A stretch of 64,000 nt of DNA from Aquabacter sp. L1I39 (lineage in GTDB: Bacteria > Pseudomonadota > Alphaproteobacteria > Rhizobiales > Xanthobacteraceae): positions 4,549,597 to 4,613,596 of the forward strand of contig NZ_CP072392.1 in the NCBI RefSeq assembly GCF_017742835.1, read 5' to 3'. Made by a program: the position numbers and the translations under genes. The notes below the pieces were generated by a model, which was given only the letters and a program-made list of their open reading frames with translations, was not told where the DNA came from and searched no databases. Below are positions 41,613 to 49,803 of the stretch, piece by piece (positions within the stretch are counted from its first letter, which is position 1; each line of letters begins with the position of its first letter).

Positions 41613-41730
41613 AGCGCGATCCACTCAGATTGAATCAATCTGAGTGGTGAATCGCCCTCTATCACTTTGAAAAGAGACGGATTCACCGATCACACTGGAC
41701 CGCATGACGAGCCAGTGTGATCGGATCCGG
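41609..41730. repeat. Dispersed palindromic repeat, copy R3 (double palindrome)
   Basis: It begins CTAGAGCGCGAT. Palindrome A is at 41621-41647 (arms CCACTCAGATTGA/TCAATCTGAGTGG). The linker GTGAATCGCCCTCTA...GACGGATTCACC leads to palindrome B with arms at 41686-41698 and 41712-41724 (CCGATCACACTGG/CCAGTGTGATCGG). It shares lead and core sequences with R1 and R2. The autotransporter stop codon lies in its first bases. The following 41731-42020 shows no gene. Confidence 0.85.
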
Positions 41731-42020
41731 CGCCAAAGGGTGCGAAAGCTCGCAAAGCCGCTGTGCTCCCGCCCATCCGGCGGGCGCGCAATGGAGCCGT
41801 CGGCCCAGCCAAGATGGCTTGGCATCGATCGGTATCCTGATAAGTGTTCGAGTGTTGGCCTTGCTCTTCCTGAAGGTGACGCGAAAGACACGATGCCTGC
41901 GTCTTTTGCCGCAGCGGCGCCGCAATTGTCCCGCGCGCATTGATTGTTTCGCCACTTTCACGCTTTATCCACACTCGCGGGCCGAGACTAGAACGTCGCT
42001 TGCCCCAGGAAAGCCAAGCC

Positions 42021-43124
42021 GTGAAGAAAGTCGTCGCCATCTGCGCAGCCGCCGTGACCGGAGCCATTGGGCTCGGGCTGGCCTTTAGCCTCATGCCCTT
42101 GTCCGCGTCCGAAACGCCGCCTGCCACCCCTGTCACGCTCGCGACGCCTGCTTCCGCCAGCGCCCCGACCCCGAGCCATCCGAGCCTGCCCGCCTTGCCG
42201 TCTCCCGCGGTGACCGCGGCCATGTTCCAGCCTGCGCCGACGCCGGCGCCCGCCGCCCTCGGCGCGGCCCAGCCGGCGGCCGCCCAGACGGTCGCAGCCG
42301 CTCCAGTGGCGGAAGAGCCTGCCGTGCCCGGCAAACGCCTGCCCTCCTATACCTATCTCGAGGTGGATGCGCCTTATGTGGCCCTCACCTTCGATGACGG
42401 CCCCAATCCGGAGACCACGCCCAAGCTCCTGAAGATCCTCGCCGACCGCCACGTGAAGGCGACCTTCTTCATGCTTGGCAACCGCGCGGTCCAGGCGCCG
42501 GAAGTGGTGAAGGCGGTCGCTGCCGCCGGCCACGAGATCGGCAATCATTCCTGGAGCCACCCGCAGCTCACCAAGTTGACCGTGGCTGCCGCCGACAAGC
42601 AGGTTGAAGATACCTCTGCGCTCCTGGAGCAGATCACCGGCGCCAAGCCCATTCTCATGCGCCCGCCTTATGGCTCCATGAGCCCGAGCCTGCAGGCCCA
42701 TCTCTACGAGAAGTACGGTCTCAGCCAGATCTTCTGGTCGGTGGACCCGCTGGATTGGAAGGTGAGGGATTCGCAGGCGGTCTATGACCAGATCATGAAG
42801 CAGGTGCGGCCGGGGGCTATCATCCTGTCCCACGACATTCATCCGACCACCGTGGCGGCCATGCCGCGCGTGATCGATGCGCTGATCGCCAAGGGCTACA
42901 AGATCGTCACCGTCTCCGAACTTATCGCCCATGGCCGCCCGCCGGCGCCGAAGGTGGTGGCCCAGGCGGAGCCGCAGCCCAAGAAGAAGCCGAAGCCCGC
43001 GCATCCCACCATGGGCGCGAGCGCCAGCACGAAGCCGATTCCCGCTTCCGCTCCCGGTGCTCCCATGTCCATCACGCCGGCTGTGGCGGCGCCAGCGGCG
43101 ACGGGGTCCATCACCCGGAACTGA
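42021..43124 (+). CDS. Secreted polysaccharide deacetylase (NodB domain, CE4)
   Basis: This 367-residue protein begins with an N-terminal signal or anchor (KKVVAICAAAVTGAIGLGLA) and a 70-residue Ala/Pro-rich linker. The CE4/NodB catalytic domain has TFDDGP at 123-128 (metal and base Asp), GHEIGNHSWSHP with the two metal histidines, RPPYG and a late ILSHDIH. It should remove N-acetyl (or O-acetyl) groups from chitin-like, peptidoglycan or exopolysaccharide substrates in the periplasm or cell envelope. The C terminus is Lys/Pro/Ala-rich. GTG at 42021 is preferred because AGGAAAG precedes it and it opens the signal peptide. A strong terminator follows. Confidence 0.85.
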   Translation: MKKVVAICAAAVTGAIGLGLAFSLMPLSASETPPATPVTLATPASASAPTPSHPSLPALPSPAVTAAMFQPAPTPAPAALGAAQPAAAQTVAAAPVAEEPAVPGKRLPSYTYLEVDAPYVALTFDDGPNPETTPKLLKILADRHVKATFFMLGNRAVQAPEVVKAVAAAGHEIGNHSWSHPQLTKLTVAAADKQVEDTSALLEQITGAKPILMRPPYGSMSPSLQAHLYEKYGLSQIFWSVDPLDWKVRDSQAVYDQIMKQVRPGAIILSHDIHPTTVAAMPRVIDALIAKGYKIVTVSELIAHGRPPAPKVVAQAEPQPKKKPKPAHPTMGASASTKPIPASAPGAPMSITPAVAAPAATGSITRN

Positions 43125-43149
43125 GTGCGCTCTCACGCACGTTAGAAAC

Positions 43150-43183
43150 AAAAGGGCCCGGACGGTGACGTCCGGGCCCTTTT
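43150..43183. terminator. Strong bidirectional terminator
   Basis: AAAAGGGCCCGGACG (43150-43164) pairs perfectly with CGTCCGGGCCCTTTT (43169-43183) around the loop GTGA. The A- and T-flanked stem ends transcription from both the deacetylase gene and the convergent acuI-like gene. Confidence 0.9.
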
Positions 43184-43201
43184 GCTTCCGGCTCCGAGGC
43201 T

Positions 43202-44197
43202 TCAGCGCGTCACATCGATGACGACCCGCCCGCGGACATGCCCGGCGAGGATCTCGTCCGCCAGTTCTGGTAGCCGGGACATGGGCTCCATCCGGGTCAT
43301 CCCGGCAAGGGTGGCGGGCGCGAGGTCGCGGGCGAGACGGTCCCAGGCGCGCACGCGCTTTGCCATGGGCGTGCCGACCGAATCCACCCCCAACAAAGCG
43401 ACCCCGCGCAGGATGTGGGGCAGGACGGTGGCGGGCAAATCGGCACCCCCCGCCAGTCCGCAGGCGGCCACCGCGCCGCCATAGGCCGTCTGGGAGAGGA
43501 CATTGGCAAGGGTGGTCGAGCCCACCGCATCCACCGCGCCGCCCCAGCGCTCCTTCTGCAAGGGCGCGCCCCTCTCGGTCAGGCTCGCCCGGTCCACGAA
43601 GTTGGTGGCGCCGAGCTCGGAGAGATAGGCATGGGTCTCGGGACGGCCGGTGGCGGCGGTCACCGTGTAGCCGGCCTTGGCCAAGAGGGCGACGGCCACC
43701 GAGCCGACACCGCCCGCAGCACCGGTCACGAGGACCTCCCGGCCGCCTTGGGCGATGGCGCCCCAATCTTCCAGCGCATCCACGCACAAGGCAGCGGTAT
43801 AGCCGGCAGTGCCGATGGCCATGGCCTGCTCGAACGTGAAGGCCTCGGGCAGGCGTACCAGCCATTCCGGCTTCACCCGCTGGAAGCGTGTATAGCCGCC
43901 CCATTCGGTCTCCGAGAGGCCGAAGCCGTTGACGATCACCTTGTCGCCGGCACGCCAGTTTGGCGACCGGCTCTCCACCACGGTGCCGGCCAGGTCAATC
44001 CCCGCCACCATGGGCAGGCGGCGTGCGATGCGGCCCTTGCCGCTCACCGCAAGGCCGTCTTTGTAGTTCAGGGTTGAAAAGGCGACCTCCACCAGGACGT
44101 CATGGCCTGGCAGGTCCTCCAGGGACAGCGGCTTGAAGGCTGCGTGCGGCTTGCCGCCTTGGTCCTCGATCACGAGCGCCGTGAACGTGTCCGCCAT
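43202..44197 (-). CDS. acuI: Acrylyl-CoA reductase-like MDR oxidoreductase (AcuI/YhdH)
   Basis: This 331-residue medium-chain dehydrogenase/reductase has the YhdH/AcuI order: N-terminal FSTLNYKDGLAVSGKG and GIDLAGTVVES, then the Rossmann loop LVTGAAGGVGSVAVALLAKA, and near the end GVDSVGTPMAKRVRAW. There are no zinc ligands, as expected for the quinone-reductase-like branch. It should reduce acryloyl-CoA (or a related 2-enoyl-CoA) to propionyl-CoA with NADPH. GGAGG lies six bases before the ATG at 44197. It is downstream of, and in the same direction as, the TetR gene (96-bp gap), next to a divergent acyl-CoA catabolic operon, so a detoxifying or propionyl-CoA-forming role there is plausible. 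Confidence 0.88.
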   Translation of the reverse strand: MADTFTALVIEDQGGKPHAAFKPLSLEDLPGHDVLVEVAFSTLNYKDGLAVSGKGRIARRLPMVAGIDLAGTVVESRSPNWRAGDKVIVNGFGLSETEWGGYTRFQRVKPEWLVRLPEAFTFEQAMAIGTAGYTAALCVDALEDWGAIAQGGREVLVTGAAGGVGSVAVALLAKAGYTVTAATGRPETHAYLSELGATNFVDRASLTERGAPLQKERWGGAVDAVGSTTLANVLSQTAYGGAVAACGLAGGADLPATVLPHILRGVALLGVDSVGTPMAKRVRAWDRLARDLAPATLAGMTRMEPMSRLPELADEILAGHVRGRVVIDVTR

Positions 44198-44292
44198 GAG
44201 TGTCCTCCTGTTGCCCCGTTCGGGGCCGTTTGTCGTCTGTTGGAACGGAGGCTGGCCCATCTCCCGGCCGGTCGCAAGCGGGGAAGGGCGGG

Positions 44293-45036
44293 TCAGCCGG
44301 TCGCGCCTTGGGGCGGCCCGGGCGCCAGGATGGCGCGCTCCACGAAGGCGATGAGGGCATCGGCAAAGGCATCGGGGGTGATGCCGCGCCGGCGGTATTT
44401 GGAGCGTTTCACATACCAATCCTGGAGCATGGGCTTGATGAGCGCTGCCGTCATGGCCGCATCGTCGATATGGAACGCTCCCGCTGCGGCGCCGTCGGTG
44501 AGCGCATCGCAGATGAAGGATTCCGTGCGCCGTTCGCTGGCCACCGCCATGGCGCGCGCCTCGGGCGGGAAGGTTTTGGCCTCCATATAGGCGAAGGTGA
44601 ACCAGGCCAGCATGGCCTCGGTGAGCGCCACATGGGTGCGCAGCAGCCAGTTCAGATGGGCGCGCGGGCCATCGAGGTCAGCCGGTGGCGAACCGAGCAC
44701 CTCCTCCACCACGGTGGACACCGTGTCGAGGATCATGCGCAGCAGCGTCTCCTTGGAATCGAAATAGGCATAGAGGGCGCCCATGCTGAGGCCGGACTGC
44801 TCCGAAAGGTCGCGCAGGCTCATGGACTGGAACCCGGCATTGTTGGCCAGCGTCAAAGTGGTCTCGACAATGCGGGCGAGCCGTGCCGTTGCCACATGAG
44901 CCTTCTTCACCCGGATGGTGGCCTGATGGCGCGCCAGCATGCGGGCGGCCATGGCCTCCATGGACACGTCCAGCCCTGCCATGGCGCTATCGCCGTCTCG
45001 GCGCGGCGCGGCCGGTTCTGGGGTCGTCGTTTCCAT
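44293..45036 (-). CDS. TetR/AcrR-family regulator of the divergent acyl-CoA operon
   Basis: This 247-residue regulator has an N-terminal HTH around residues 50-90 (MSLRDLSEQSGLSMGALYAY then FDSKETLL) and a C-terminal all-helical ligand domain (EEVLGSPPADLDG...). A 35-residue charged extension precedes the HTH. The ATG at 45036 gives METTTPEPAAPR; a start further upstream lacks support. The divergent intergenic region contains a perfect 14-bp palindrome (45117-45130), the expected operator. Ligands of such regulators next to ACAD/SDR operons are commonly acyl-CoAs; this is inference. Confidence 0.85.
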   Translation of the reverse strand: METTTPEPAAPRRDGDSAMAGLDVSMEAMAARMLARHQATIRVKKAHVATARLARIVETTLTLANNAGFQSMSLRDLSEQSGLSMGALYAYFDSKETLLRMILDTVSTVVEEVLGSPPADLDGPRAHLNWLLRTHVALTEAMLAWFTFAYMEAKTFPPEARAMAVASERRTESFICDALTDGAAAGAFHIDDAAMTAALIKPMLQDWYVKRSKYRRRGITPDAFADALIAFVERAILAPGPPQGATG

Positions 45037-45116
45037 CCTGCTCCCCTGCGCCAGCCTCGGCGAGGGGCGCGTTCTTCGGGTTTCCTCTTGCATGCCCGCT
45101 GTGTGCCTGTCTATAA

Positions 45117-45130
45117 AGCGAGCGCTCGCT
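45117..45130. promoter_or_regulatory. Putative TetR operator palindrome
   Basis: AGCGAGCGCTCGCT is a perfect 14-bp palindrome in the 164-bp spacer between the TetR gene and the SDR gene. It is flanked by CTATAAA on both sides (45111 and 45131), which may be -10-like elements of the divergent promoters. Its position suits autorepression and control of the operon. Confidence 0.7.
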
Positions 45131-45200
45131 CTATAAACATAAAACGAAACATCCCCGACGGGAAGCGGCGGGACGGAAAGCGAAAAGGGAGGCAGCGCCG

Positions 45201-45968
45201 ATGGGATTTTCCGTTAATCTGGAAGGCCGCACGGCCCTCGTGACGGGCGGATCCAAGGGCCTCGGCGCCTTTTTCGCGGAGAGGCTGGCCCAGTCCGGTG
45301 CCCGCGTGGCGGTGGCCGCCCGCAACAAGGCCGAGTGCGAAGCCGTCTGCGCGCGCATCCGGGAGGCAGGGGGCGAGGCGATCCCGCTGGCCATCGACGT
45401 CACCCGCGCGGCCTCCGTGGACGCTGCGGTGGCGGAAGGGGTCGAGACCTTCGGCCGGCTGGACATCCTGGTGGCCAATGCGGGTGTCACCGCCACAACG
45501 CCGCTCCTCGATTTGGAGGAGGAGGCCTGGGACCGCATCCTCGACACCAATCTGAAAGGCGCCTTCCTGGTGGGCCGGGCTGCCGCGCGTGCCATGGCCT
45601 CTGCCAAGACCGGCGGGACCATTGTGACGGTCGCCTCCATCCTGGGCGAGCGCATTGCAGGGCAGGTCTCCGCCTATTGCGCCTCTAAGGCGGGGCTCAT
45701 CCAGCTCACCCGCTCCATGGCCCTGGAATGGGCCCGCCACGGCATCCGCGCCAATGCCCTTTGCCCGGGCTACGTCGAGACTGACCTCAACCGCGACTTC
45801 TTTGAGAGCGAGGCGGGCAAGGCCCTCATTCGCCGCATCCCCTATCGCCGCCTGGCGAAGCTGGAGGATGTGGCGGGGCCGCTTCTTTTCCTGTGCTCCG
45901 ACGCATCTTCCTACATGACCGGCTCCACCCTGGAAGTGGATGGCGGCCACCTCGTTTCCTCTCTGTGA
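45201..45968 (+). CDS. Short-chain dehydrogenase/reductase (first gene of the TetR-controlled operon)
   Basis: This 255-residue classical SDR has the cofactor loop TGGSKGLG at 15-22, NAG at 93-95 and a catalytic Ser146, Tyr159 and Lys163 (YCASK). The end, GSTLEVDGGHLV, is typical. It should oxidise or reduce a hydroxyl/keto group with NAD(P)H. In the operon with a kinase and an ACAD, the analogous role of LvaD, reducing a 4-oxoacyl-CoA to the 4-hydroxyacyl-CoA, is attractive but not proven. GGGAGG lies about eight bases upstream of the ATG. The next gene starts 12 bp after its stop. Confidence 0.9.
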   Translation: MGFSVNLEGRTALVTGGSKGLGAFFAERLAQSGARVAVAARNKAECEAVCARIREAGGEAIPLAIDVTRAASVDAAVAEGVETFGRLDILVANAGVTATTPLLDLEEEAWDRILDTNLKGAFLVGRAAARAMASAKTGGTIVTVASILGERIAGQVSAYCASKAGLIQLTRSMALEWARHGIRANALCPGYVETDLNRDFFESEAGKALIRRIPYRRLAKLEDVAGPLLFLCSDASSYMTGSTLEVDGGHLVSSL

Positions 45969-45980
45969 GGCTTGAGACCC

Positions 45981-47201
45981 ATGGACTTCACCATTTCCCC
46001 GGCGCTGGAAAGCCTGCGCGAGCGCATCGCCGATTTCGTCGCCCGCGAGATCCAGCCGCTGGAAAGCGATCCGGCGTCCTATGACGCCCACGAGAATATC
46101 GCCCATGCGCCGCTCCAGCGCCTGCGCGCCAAGGCGCGGGAGGAGGGGCTGTGGTGCCTTCAGCTGAAGCCGGAGAATGGTGGCCTGGGCGTGGGCCGTA
46201 GGGGCATGGCGGTCTGCTACGAGGAGATGAACCGCTCCATCTTCGGGCCGGTGGTGTTCAATTCGGCGGCGCCCGACGATGGCAACATGATGGTGCTGGA
46301 AGCGGTGGGCACGCCGGACCAGAAGGAGCGCTGGCTCGCTCCCATCGTCAGGGGGGACGTGCGTTCCGCCTTCGTGATGACCGAGCCTCACCCCGGCGGC
46401 GGCTCGGATCCCTCCATGATCCGCACTCGGGCCGAAAAGCAGCCGGATGGCTCTTACCGCATCTATGGCCACAAATGGTTCATCACCGGCGCGGAGGAAT
46501 CCGCCCACTTCATCCTCATCGCCCGCACCTCCGATGATCCGCGCACGGGCCTGTCCGCCTTCATGTTCCACCGTGACCAGCCGGGCTGGCGCATCCTGCG
46601 CCGGATTCCCATCATGGGGCCGGAGGAGCATGGCGGTCATTGCGAGCTGGAGTTTGATGGCCTGACCATTCCGCCCGAGGATGTGCTCATGGAAGAGGGC
46701 AAGGGGCTCAGGATCACCCAGATCCGCCTCGGGCCGGCGCGCCTCACCCATTGCATGCGCTGGCTGGGTCTCGCCCGCCGTTCCGTCGAGATCGGCCGCG
46801 ACTATGCCGAGGTGCGCCACGGCTTCGGCGTGCGACTGGCCGACCGGGAGAGCGTGCAGCTGATGCTGGGCCGCACCGCCATGGCCATCGAGATCGGCCG
46901 TCTTCTGGTGATGAAGGCCGCGTTCGAGCTGGACCAGGGCCGCCTTGCCCGCAAGGAGGTGTCCATGGCCAAGATCCAGGCGGCCAACACGCTCCACCAG
47001 GCGGTGGATATGGGCCTTCAGCTCAACGGCGCCCGTGGCTATTCCAAGGACACGGTGCTGGAATGGATCTACCGTTATGCCCGCCAGGCACGGCTGGTGG
47101 ATGGCGCCGACGAGGTGCACCAGATGGTTCTCAACCGCTTCCTGGAGAAGGAAGGCGATGCCTTCTGGCGCTGGCCGGTGGCGACGGACGGCGCGGCATG
47201 A
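45981..47201 (+). CDS. Acyl-CoA dehydrogenase, ACAD11/LvaC-like
   Basis: This 406-residue FAD-dependent enzyme has the C-terminal signature RYARQARLVDGADEVHQMVL in which the D-G-x-D-E-V-H motif is typical of the ACAD10/ACAD11-like branch. Other landmarks are PENGGLG (about 61-67), TEPHPGGGSDP and YGHKWFITGAEES. The ATG at 45981 gives MDFTISPALES. Its stop overlaps the ATG of the APH-like kinase gene (ATGA). In animals the two domains are fused in ACAD10/11, and in Pseudomonas LvaA/LvaC act together on 4-hydroxyacyl-CoA. A role in removing a 4-phosphate from a 4-phosphoacyl-CoA intermediate is therefore inferred; ordinary beta-oxidation is the alternative. Confidence 0.88.
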   Translation: MDFTISPALESLRERIADFVAREIQPLESDPASYDAHENIAHAPLQRLRAKAREEGLWCLQLKPENGGLGVGRRGMAVCYEEMNRSIFGPVVFNSAAPDDGNMMVLEAVGTPDQKERWLAPIVRGDVRSAFVMTEPHPGGGSDPSMIRTRAEKQPDGSYRIYGHKWFITGAEESAHFILIARTSDDPRTGLSAFMFHRDQPGWRILRRIPIMGPEEHGGHCELEFDGLTIPPEDVLMEEGKGLRITQIRLGPARLTHCMRWLGLARRSVEIGRDYAEVRHGFGVRLADRESVQLMLGRTAMAIEIGRLLVMKAAFELDQGRLARKEVSMAKIQAANTLHQAVDMGLQLNGARGYSKDTVLEWIYRYARQARLVDGADEVHQMVLNRFLEKEGDAFWRWPVATDGAA

Positions 47202-48220
47202 GCGAGGCCGCTCCTTCCGCTCCCCTCGGCTTCGAGGAGGCCCGCCTCGACGGCTTCCTGAAGGAGGCGATCCCCGGTCTTGCCGGCCCCATGCGGCTCG
47301 CCCGCATTGCCGGCGGGCAGTCGAACCCCACCTTCTTCGTCACCTATGACACCCGCGCTCTGGTGCTGCGCAAGCAGCCGCCGGGCGAGCTCCTGCCCTC
47401 AGCCCATGCGGTGGATCGGGAATACCGCATCATGCGGGCGCTGGCCGACACCGACGTGCCGGTGCCGCCGGCGCTGCTCTATAGTGACGACCGCAGCATT
47501 GTCGGCACGCCCTTCTATGTGATGGAGCGCGTGGAGGGGCGGGTCTTCCACGACTGCACGCTCCCCGGCGTCGATCCGGCCGAGCGGGGCGAGATGTACC
47601 GGTCCATGGCCCGCACGCTGGCCGCCTTCCACAATGTGGATTTTGGCAGGGTGGGTCTTGGCGACTTCGGCAAACCCGGGAATTTCTATGCCCGCCAGGT
47701 GACGCGCTGGAGCCGCCAGTGGGAGCTGTCCCGCACCCGAGAGGATCCTAATATCGACCGCTTGGTGGAATGGCTCCCCGCCCATATCCCGCAAGACGAC
47801 GTGTCCTCGCTGGTGCATGGCGACTATCGCATCGGCAATCTCATGTTCCACCCCACCGAGCCGCGGGTGGTGGCGGTGCTTGATTTCGAGTTGTCGACCC
47901 TTGGCCATCCGCTCGCGGACCTCGCCCATTCCATGATGGCCTGGATTTCCAGGCCCGATGAATATGGCGGTCTCGCCGGCCTCGACCTTGAAGCCCTTGG
48001 CATTCCGAGCGGGGCGGACTACGAAGCTGAGTATGCCGCTGCCGCCCGCCACGGTGCGCGGATGACGAACTTTCACATGGCCTTCGCCTTGTTCCGCTGG
48101 TCCGTGATCTTCGAGGGGATCGCGGCCCGCGCCAAGGCGGGGAATGCGTCGTCCGACAACGCTGCGGAAACGGGTCGGCTTGCGGCTGCTTTCGCCGGCA
48201 GGGCCGCCGATTTGATCTAG
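47198..48220 (+). CDS. APH-like acyl-CoA kinase (ACAD10/11 kinase-domain / LvaA-like)
   Basis: This 340-residue aminoglycoside-phosphotransferase-fold protein has the catalytic loop SLVHGDYRIGNLMFHP (His-Gly-Asp...Asn) and the metal Asp in VVAVLDFELSTLGHPLADLA; the N lobe has IAGGQSNPTFFVTYDT and the Lys in LVLRKQPPGE. This matches the kinase domain of ACAD10/11 rather than drug-resistance enzymes. It should phosphorylate the 4-hydroxyl of a CoA-bound acid with ATP. The start overlaps the ACAD stop by four bases. The second Pseudomonas subunit (LvaB) is not found in the cluster. Confidence 0.85.
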   Translation: MSEAAPSAPLGFEEARLDGFLKEAIPGLAGPMRLARIAGGQSNPTFFVTYDTRALVLRKQPPGELLPSAHAVDREYRIMRALADTDVPVPPALLYSDDRSIVGTPFYVMERVEGRVFHDCTLPGVDPAERGEMYRSMARTLAAFHNVDFGRVGLGDFGKPGNFYARQVTRWSRQWELSRTREDPNIDRLVEWLPAHIPQDDVSSLVHGDYRIGNLMFHPTEPRVVAVLDFELSTLGHPLADLAHSMMAWISRPDEYGGLAGLDLEALGIPSGADYEAEYAAAARHGARMTNFHMAFALFRWSVIFEGIAARAKAGNASSDNAAETGRLAAAFAGRAADLI

Positions 48221-48254
48221 GGACGGAAACCGGCGCCACGGAGGGATCTAGACG

Positions 48255-48971
48255 ATGCGCAAAAAGGTTTACCCGGACGCGAAAAGCGCCCTGGAGGGCG
48301 TGCTCGCCGACGGCATGATGATCATGGCCGGTGGTTTCGGCCTCTGCGGCATCCCCGAGAATCTGATCGCGGCCATCCGCGACAATGGCGTTAAGGATCT
48401 GACCGTCGTCTCCAACAATTGCGGCGTCGACGATTTCGGTCTCGGCCTGCTGCTGTCCAACGGGCAGATCAAGAAGATGCTGTCGTCCTACGTGGGCGAG
48501 AACAAGCTTTTCGAGAAGCTGTACCTGGCAGGCGACCTGGAGCTGGAATTCAACCCGCAGGGCACCCTGGCCGAGCGCATCCGGGCCGGCGGCGCGGGCA
48601 TCGCGGGCTTCTACACCAAGACCGGCTACGGCACGATCGTGGCCGAGGGCAAGCCCACCCGGGAGTTTAACGGCGAGCATTATGTGCTCGAGACCGGCCT
48701 CGTGGCGGACCTGTCCATCATCAAGGCGTGGAAGGCGGACAAGGAGGGCAACCTCGTCTACCGCAAGACCGCCCGCAATTTTAATCCGATGATGGCCACC
48801 GCCGGCAAGGTCACCATTGCCGAGGTGGAGGAGATCGTCGAGGTGGGAGAGCTCGACCCCGACACCATCCACACGCCTGGCATCTATGTGGATCGCATCG
48901 TCCTGAGCCAGAATCCCGAGAAGCGCATCGAGAAGGTGACCACCCGCAAGCGCCCCGAGGAGGTGAAGTGA
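48255..48971 (+). CDS. scoA: 3-oxoacid CoA-transferase subunit A
   Basis: This 238-residue alpha subunit begins [20 protein letters not shown], has the glycine-rich [15 protein letters not shown] loop near residue 25-40 and continues with [20 protein letters not shown], the class I CoA-transferase layout (SCOT/PcaI-type). With the next gene it should move CoA from succinyl-CoA (or acetyl-CoA) to a 3-oxoacid or related acid. Its stop overlaps the scoB start as TGATG. In this operon it can activate an acid substrate or process acetoacetate; the true acceptor is unknown. The preceding gene ends 34 bp upstream. Confidence 0.92.
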   Translation: MRKKVYPDAKSALEGVLADGMMIMAGGFGLCGIPENLIAAIRDNGVKDLTVVSNNCGVDDFGLGLLLSNGQIKKMLSSYVGENKLFEKLYLAGDLELEFNPQGTLAERIRAGGAGIAGFYTKTGYGTIVAEGKPTREFNGEHYVLETGLVADLSIIKAWKADKEGNLVYRKTARNFNPMMATAGKVTIAEVEEIVEVGELDPDTIHTPGIYVDRIVLSQNPEKRIEKVTTRKRPEEVK

Positions 48972-49615
48972 TGGCCTGGACCCGCGACGAGATGGCGGCG
49001 CGCGCCGCCCAGGAAATCCGTGACGGCTATTATGTGAACCTGGGTATCGGCATCCCGACCCTGGTGGCCAACTTCCTGCCGGAAGGCATGACGGTGAGCT
49101 TCCAGAGCGAGAACGGCATGCTGGGCATCGGCCCCTTCCCCTATGAGGGCGAGGAGGATCCCGACCTCATCAATGCCGGCAAGCAGACCGTGACCGAGGT
49201 GGCGGACACCGCCTATTTCTCCAGCGCCGATTCCTTCGCCATGATCCGTGGCGGCCATATGGACCTGTCCATCCTCGGCTCCATGCAGGTCTCCGAGAAG
49301 GGCGACATCGCCAATTGGATGGTGCCCGGCAAGATGGTGAAGGGCATGGGCGGCGCCATGGACCTGGTGGCTGGCGCCAAGTCGGTCATCGTGCTCATGG
49401 AGCATGTGGAGAAGTCCGGCGCCCCCAAGCTGGTGGAAGCCTGCACTTTGCCGCTCACTGGCACTCAGGTGACCGACATGGTCATCACGGATCTTGCTCG
49501 CTTCGAGTTCACCAAGCGCGGCGGCACCCTGGTGCTCAGGGAACTGGCGCCTGGCGTCACGCTCGACGAAGTGCGGGCGAAGACCGCCGCCAAGTTCGAG
49601 GTCGGCCTCGACTGA
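48971..49615 (+). CDS. scoB: 3-oxoacid CoA-transferase subunit B
   Basis: This 214-residue beta subunit starts [20 protein letters not shown], has [17 protein letters not shown] and the catalytic-Glu motif [12 protein letters not shown] that forms the glutamyl-CoA intermediate. Later blocks are [20 protein letters not shown] and [13 protein letters not shown]. The ATG at 48971 overlaps the scoA stop; a GTG one codon earlier is less likely. It completes a heteromeric SCOT/PcaIJ-type enzyme. It is followed by 188 bp with two GC-rich hairpins before the next gene. Confidence 0.93.
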   Translation: MAWTRDEMAARAAQEIRDGYYVNLGIGIPTLVANFLPEGMTVSFQSENGMLGIGPFPYEGEEDPDLINAGKQTVTEVADTAYFSSADSFAMIRGGHMDLSILGSMQVSEKGDIANWMVPGKMVKGMGGAMDLVAGAKSVIVLMEHVEKSGAPKLVEACTLPLTGTQVTDMVITDLARFEFTKRGGTLVLRELAPGVTLDEVRAKTAAKFEVGLD

Positions 49616-49666
49616 GGCAGAGCCCGGCCGGCCCGGCCTTGCGCCGGCCCGGCCGGTGGCCTTTCC

Positions 49667-49689
49667 CCGGAGCGGTTTGGCCGCTCCGG
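49667..49689 (+). terminator. Hairpin between scoB and the 3-hydroxyacyl-CoA dehydrogenase gene
   Basis: CCGGAGCGG (49667-49675) and CCGCTCCGG (49681-49689) form a perfect 9-bp stem with the loop TTTGG, followed only by TTTCC. A second GC-rich inverted repeat lies at 49622-49660. It may be a weak terminator or attenuator that lowers downstream expression. Confidence 0.4.
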
Positions 49690-49803
49690 TTTCCAATCGG
49701 CGAAACGTTCGCGCGCGCCTCCTCGGGACGTCGGCGCAACGGGTTCGTATTGCCCGGGCGGTGCTCGGGCGGCGCGTGCGCCCTTTAGATCGAGAGGCAC
49801 ATC

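Noticed and set aside
39087..41624. Long open frame (845 codons) on the minus strand opposite the autotransporter
   Set aside because: It is a codon-position shadow of the glycine-rich GC-rich plus-strand gene, has no ribosome site and gives a low-complexity His/Gly-rich product.
47198..48220. Aminoglycoside resistance gene
   Set aside because: The APH fold is present, but the HGDYRIGN/DFELSTLGHP motifs and overlap with an ACAD gene indicate the ACAD10/11-type kinase.
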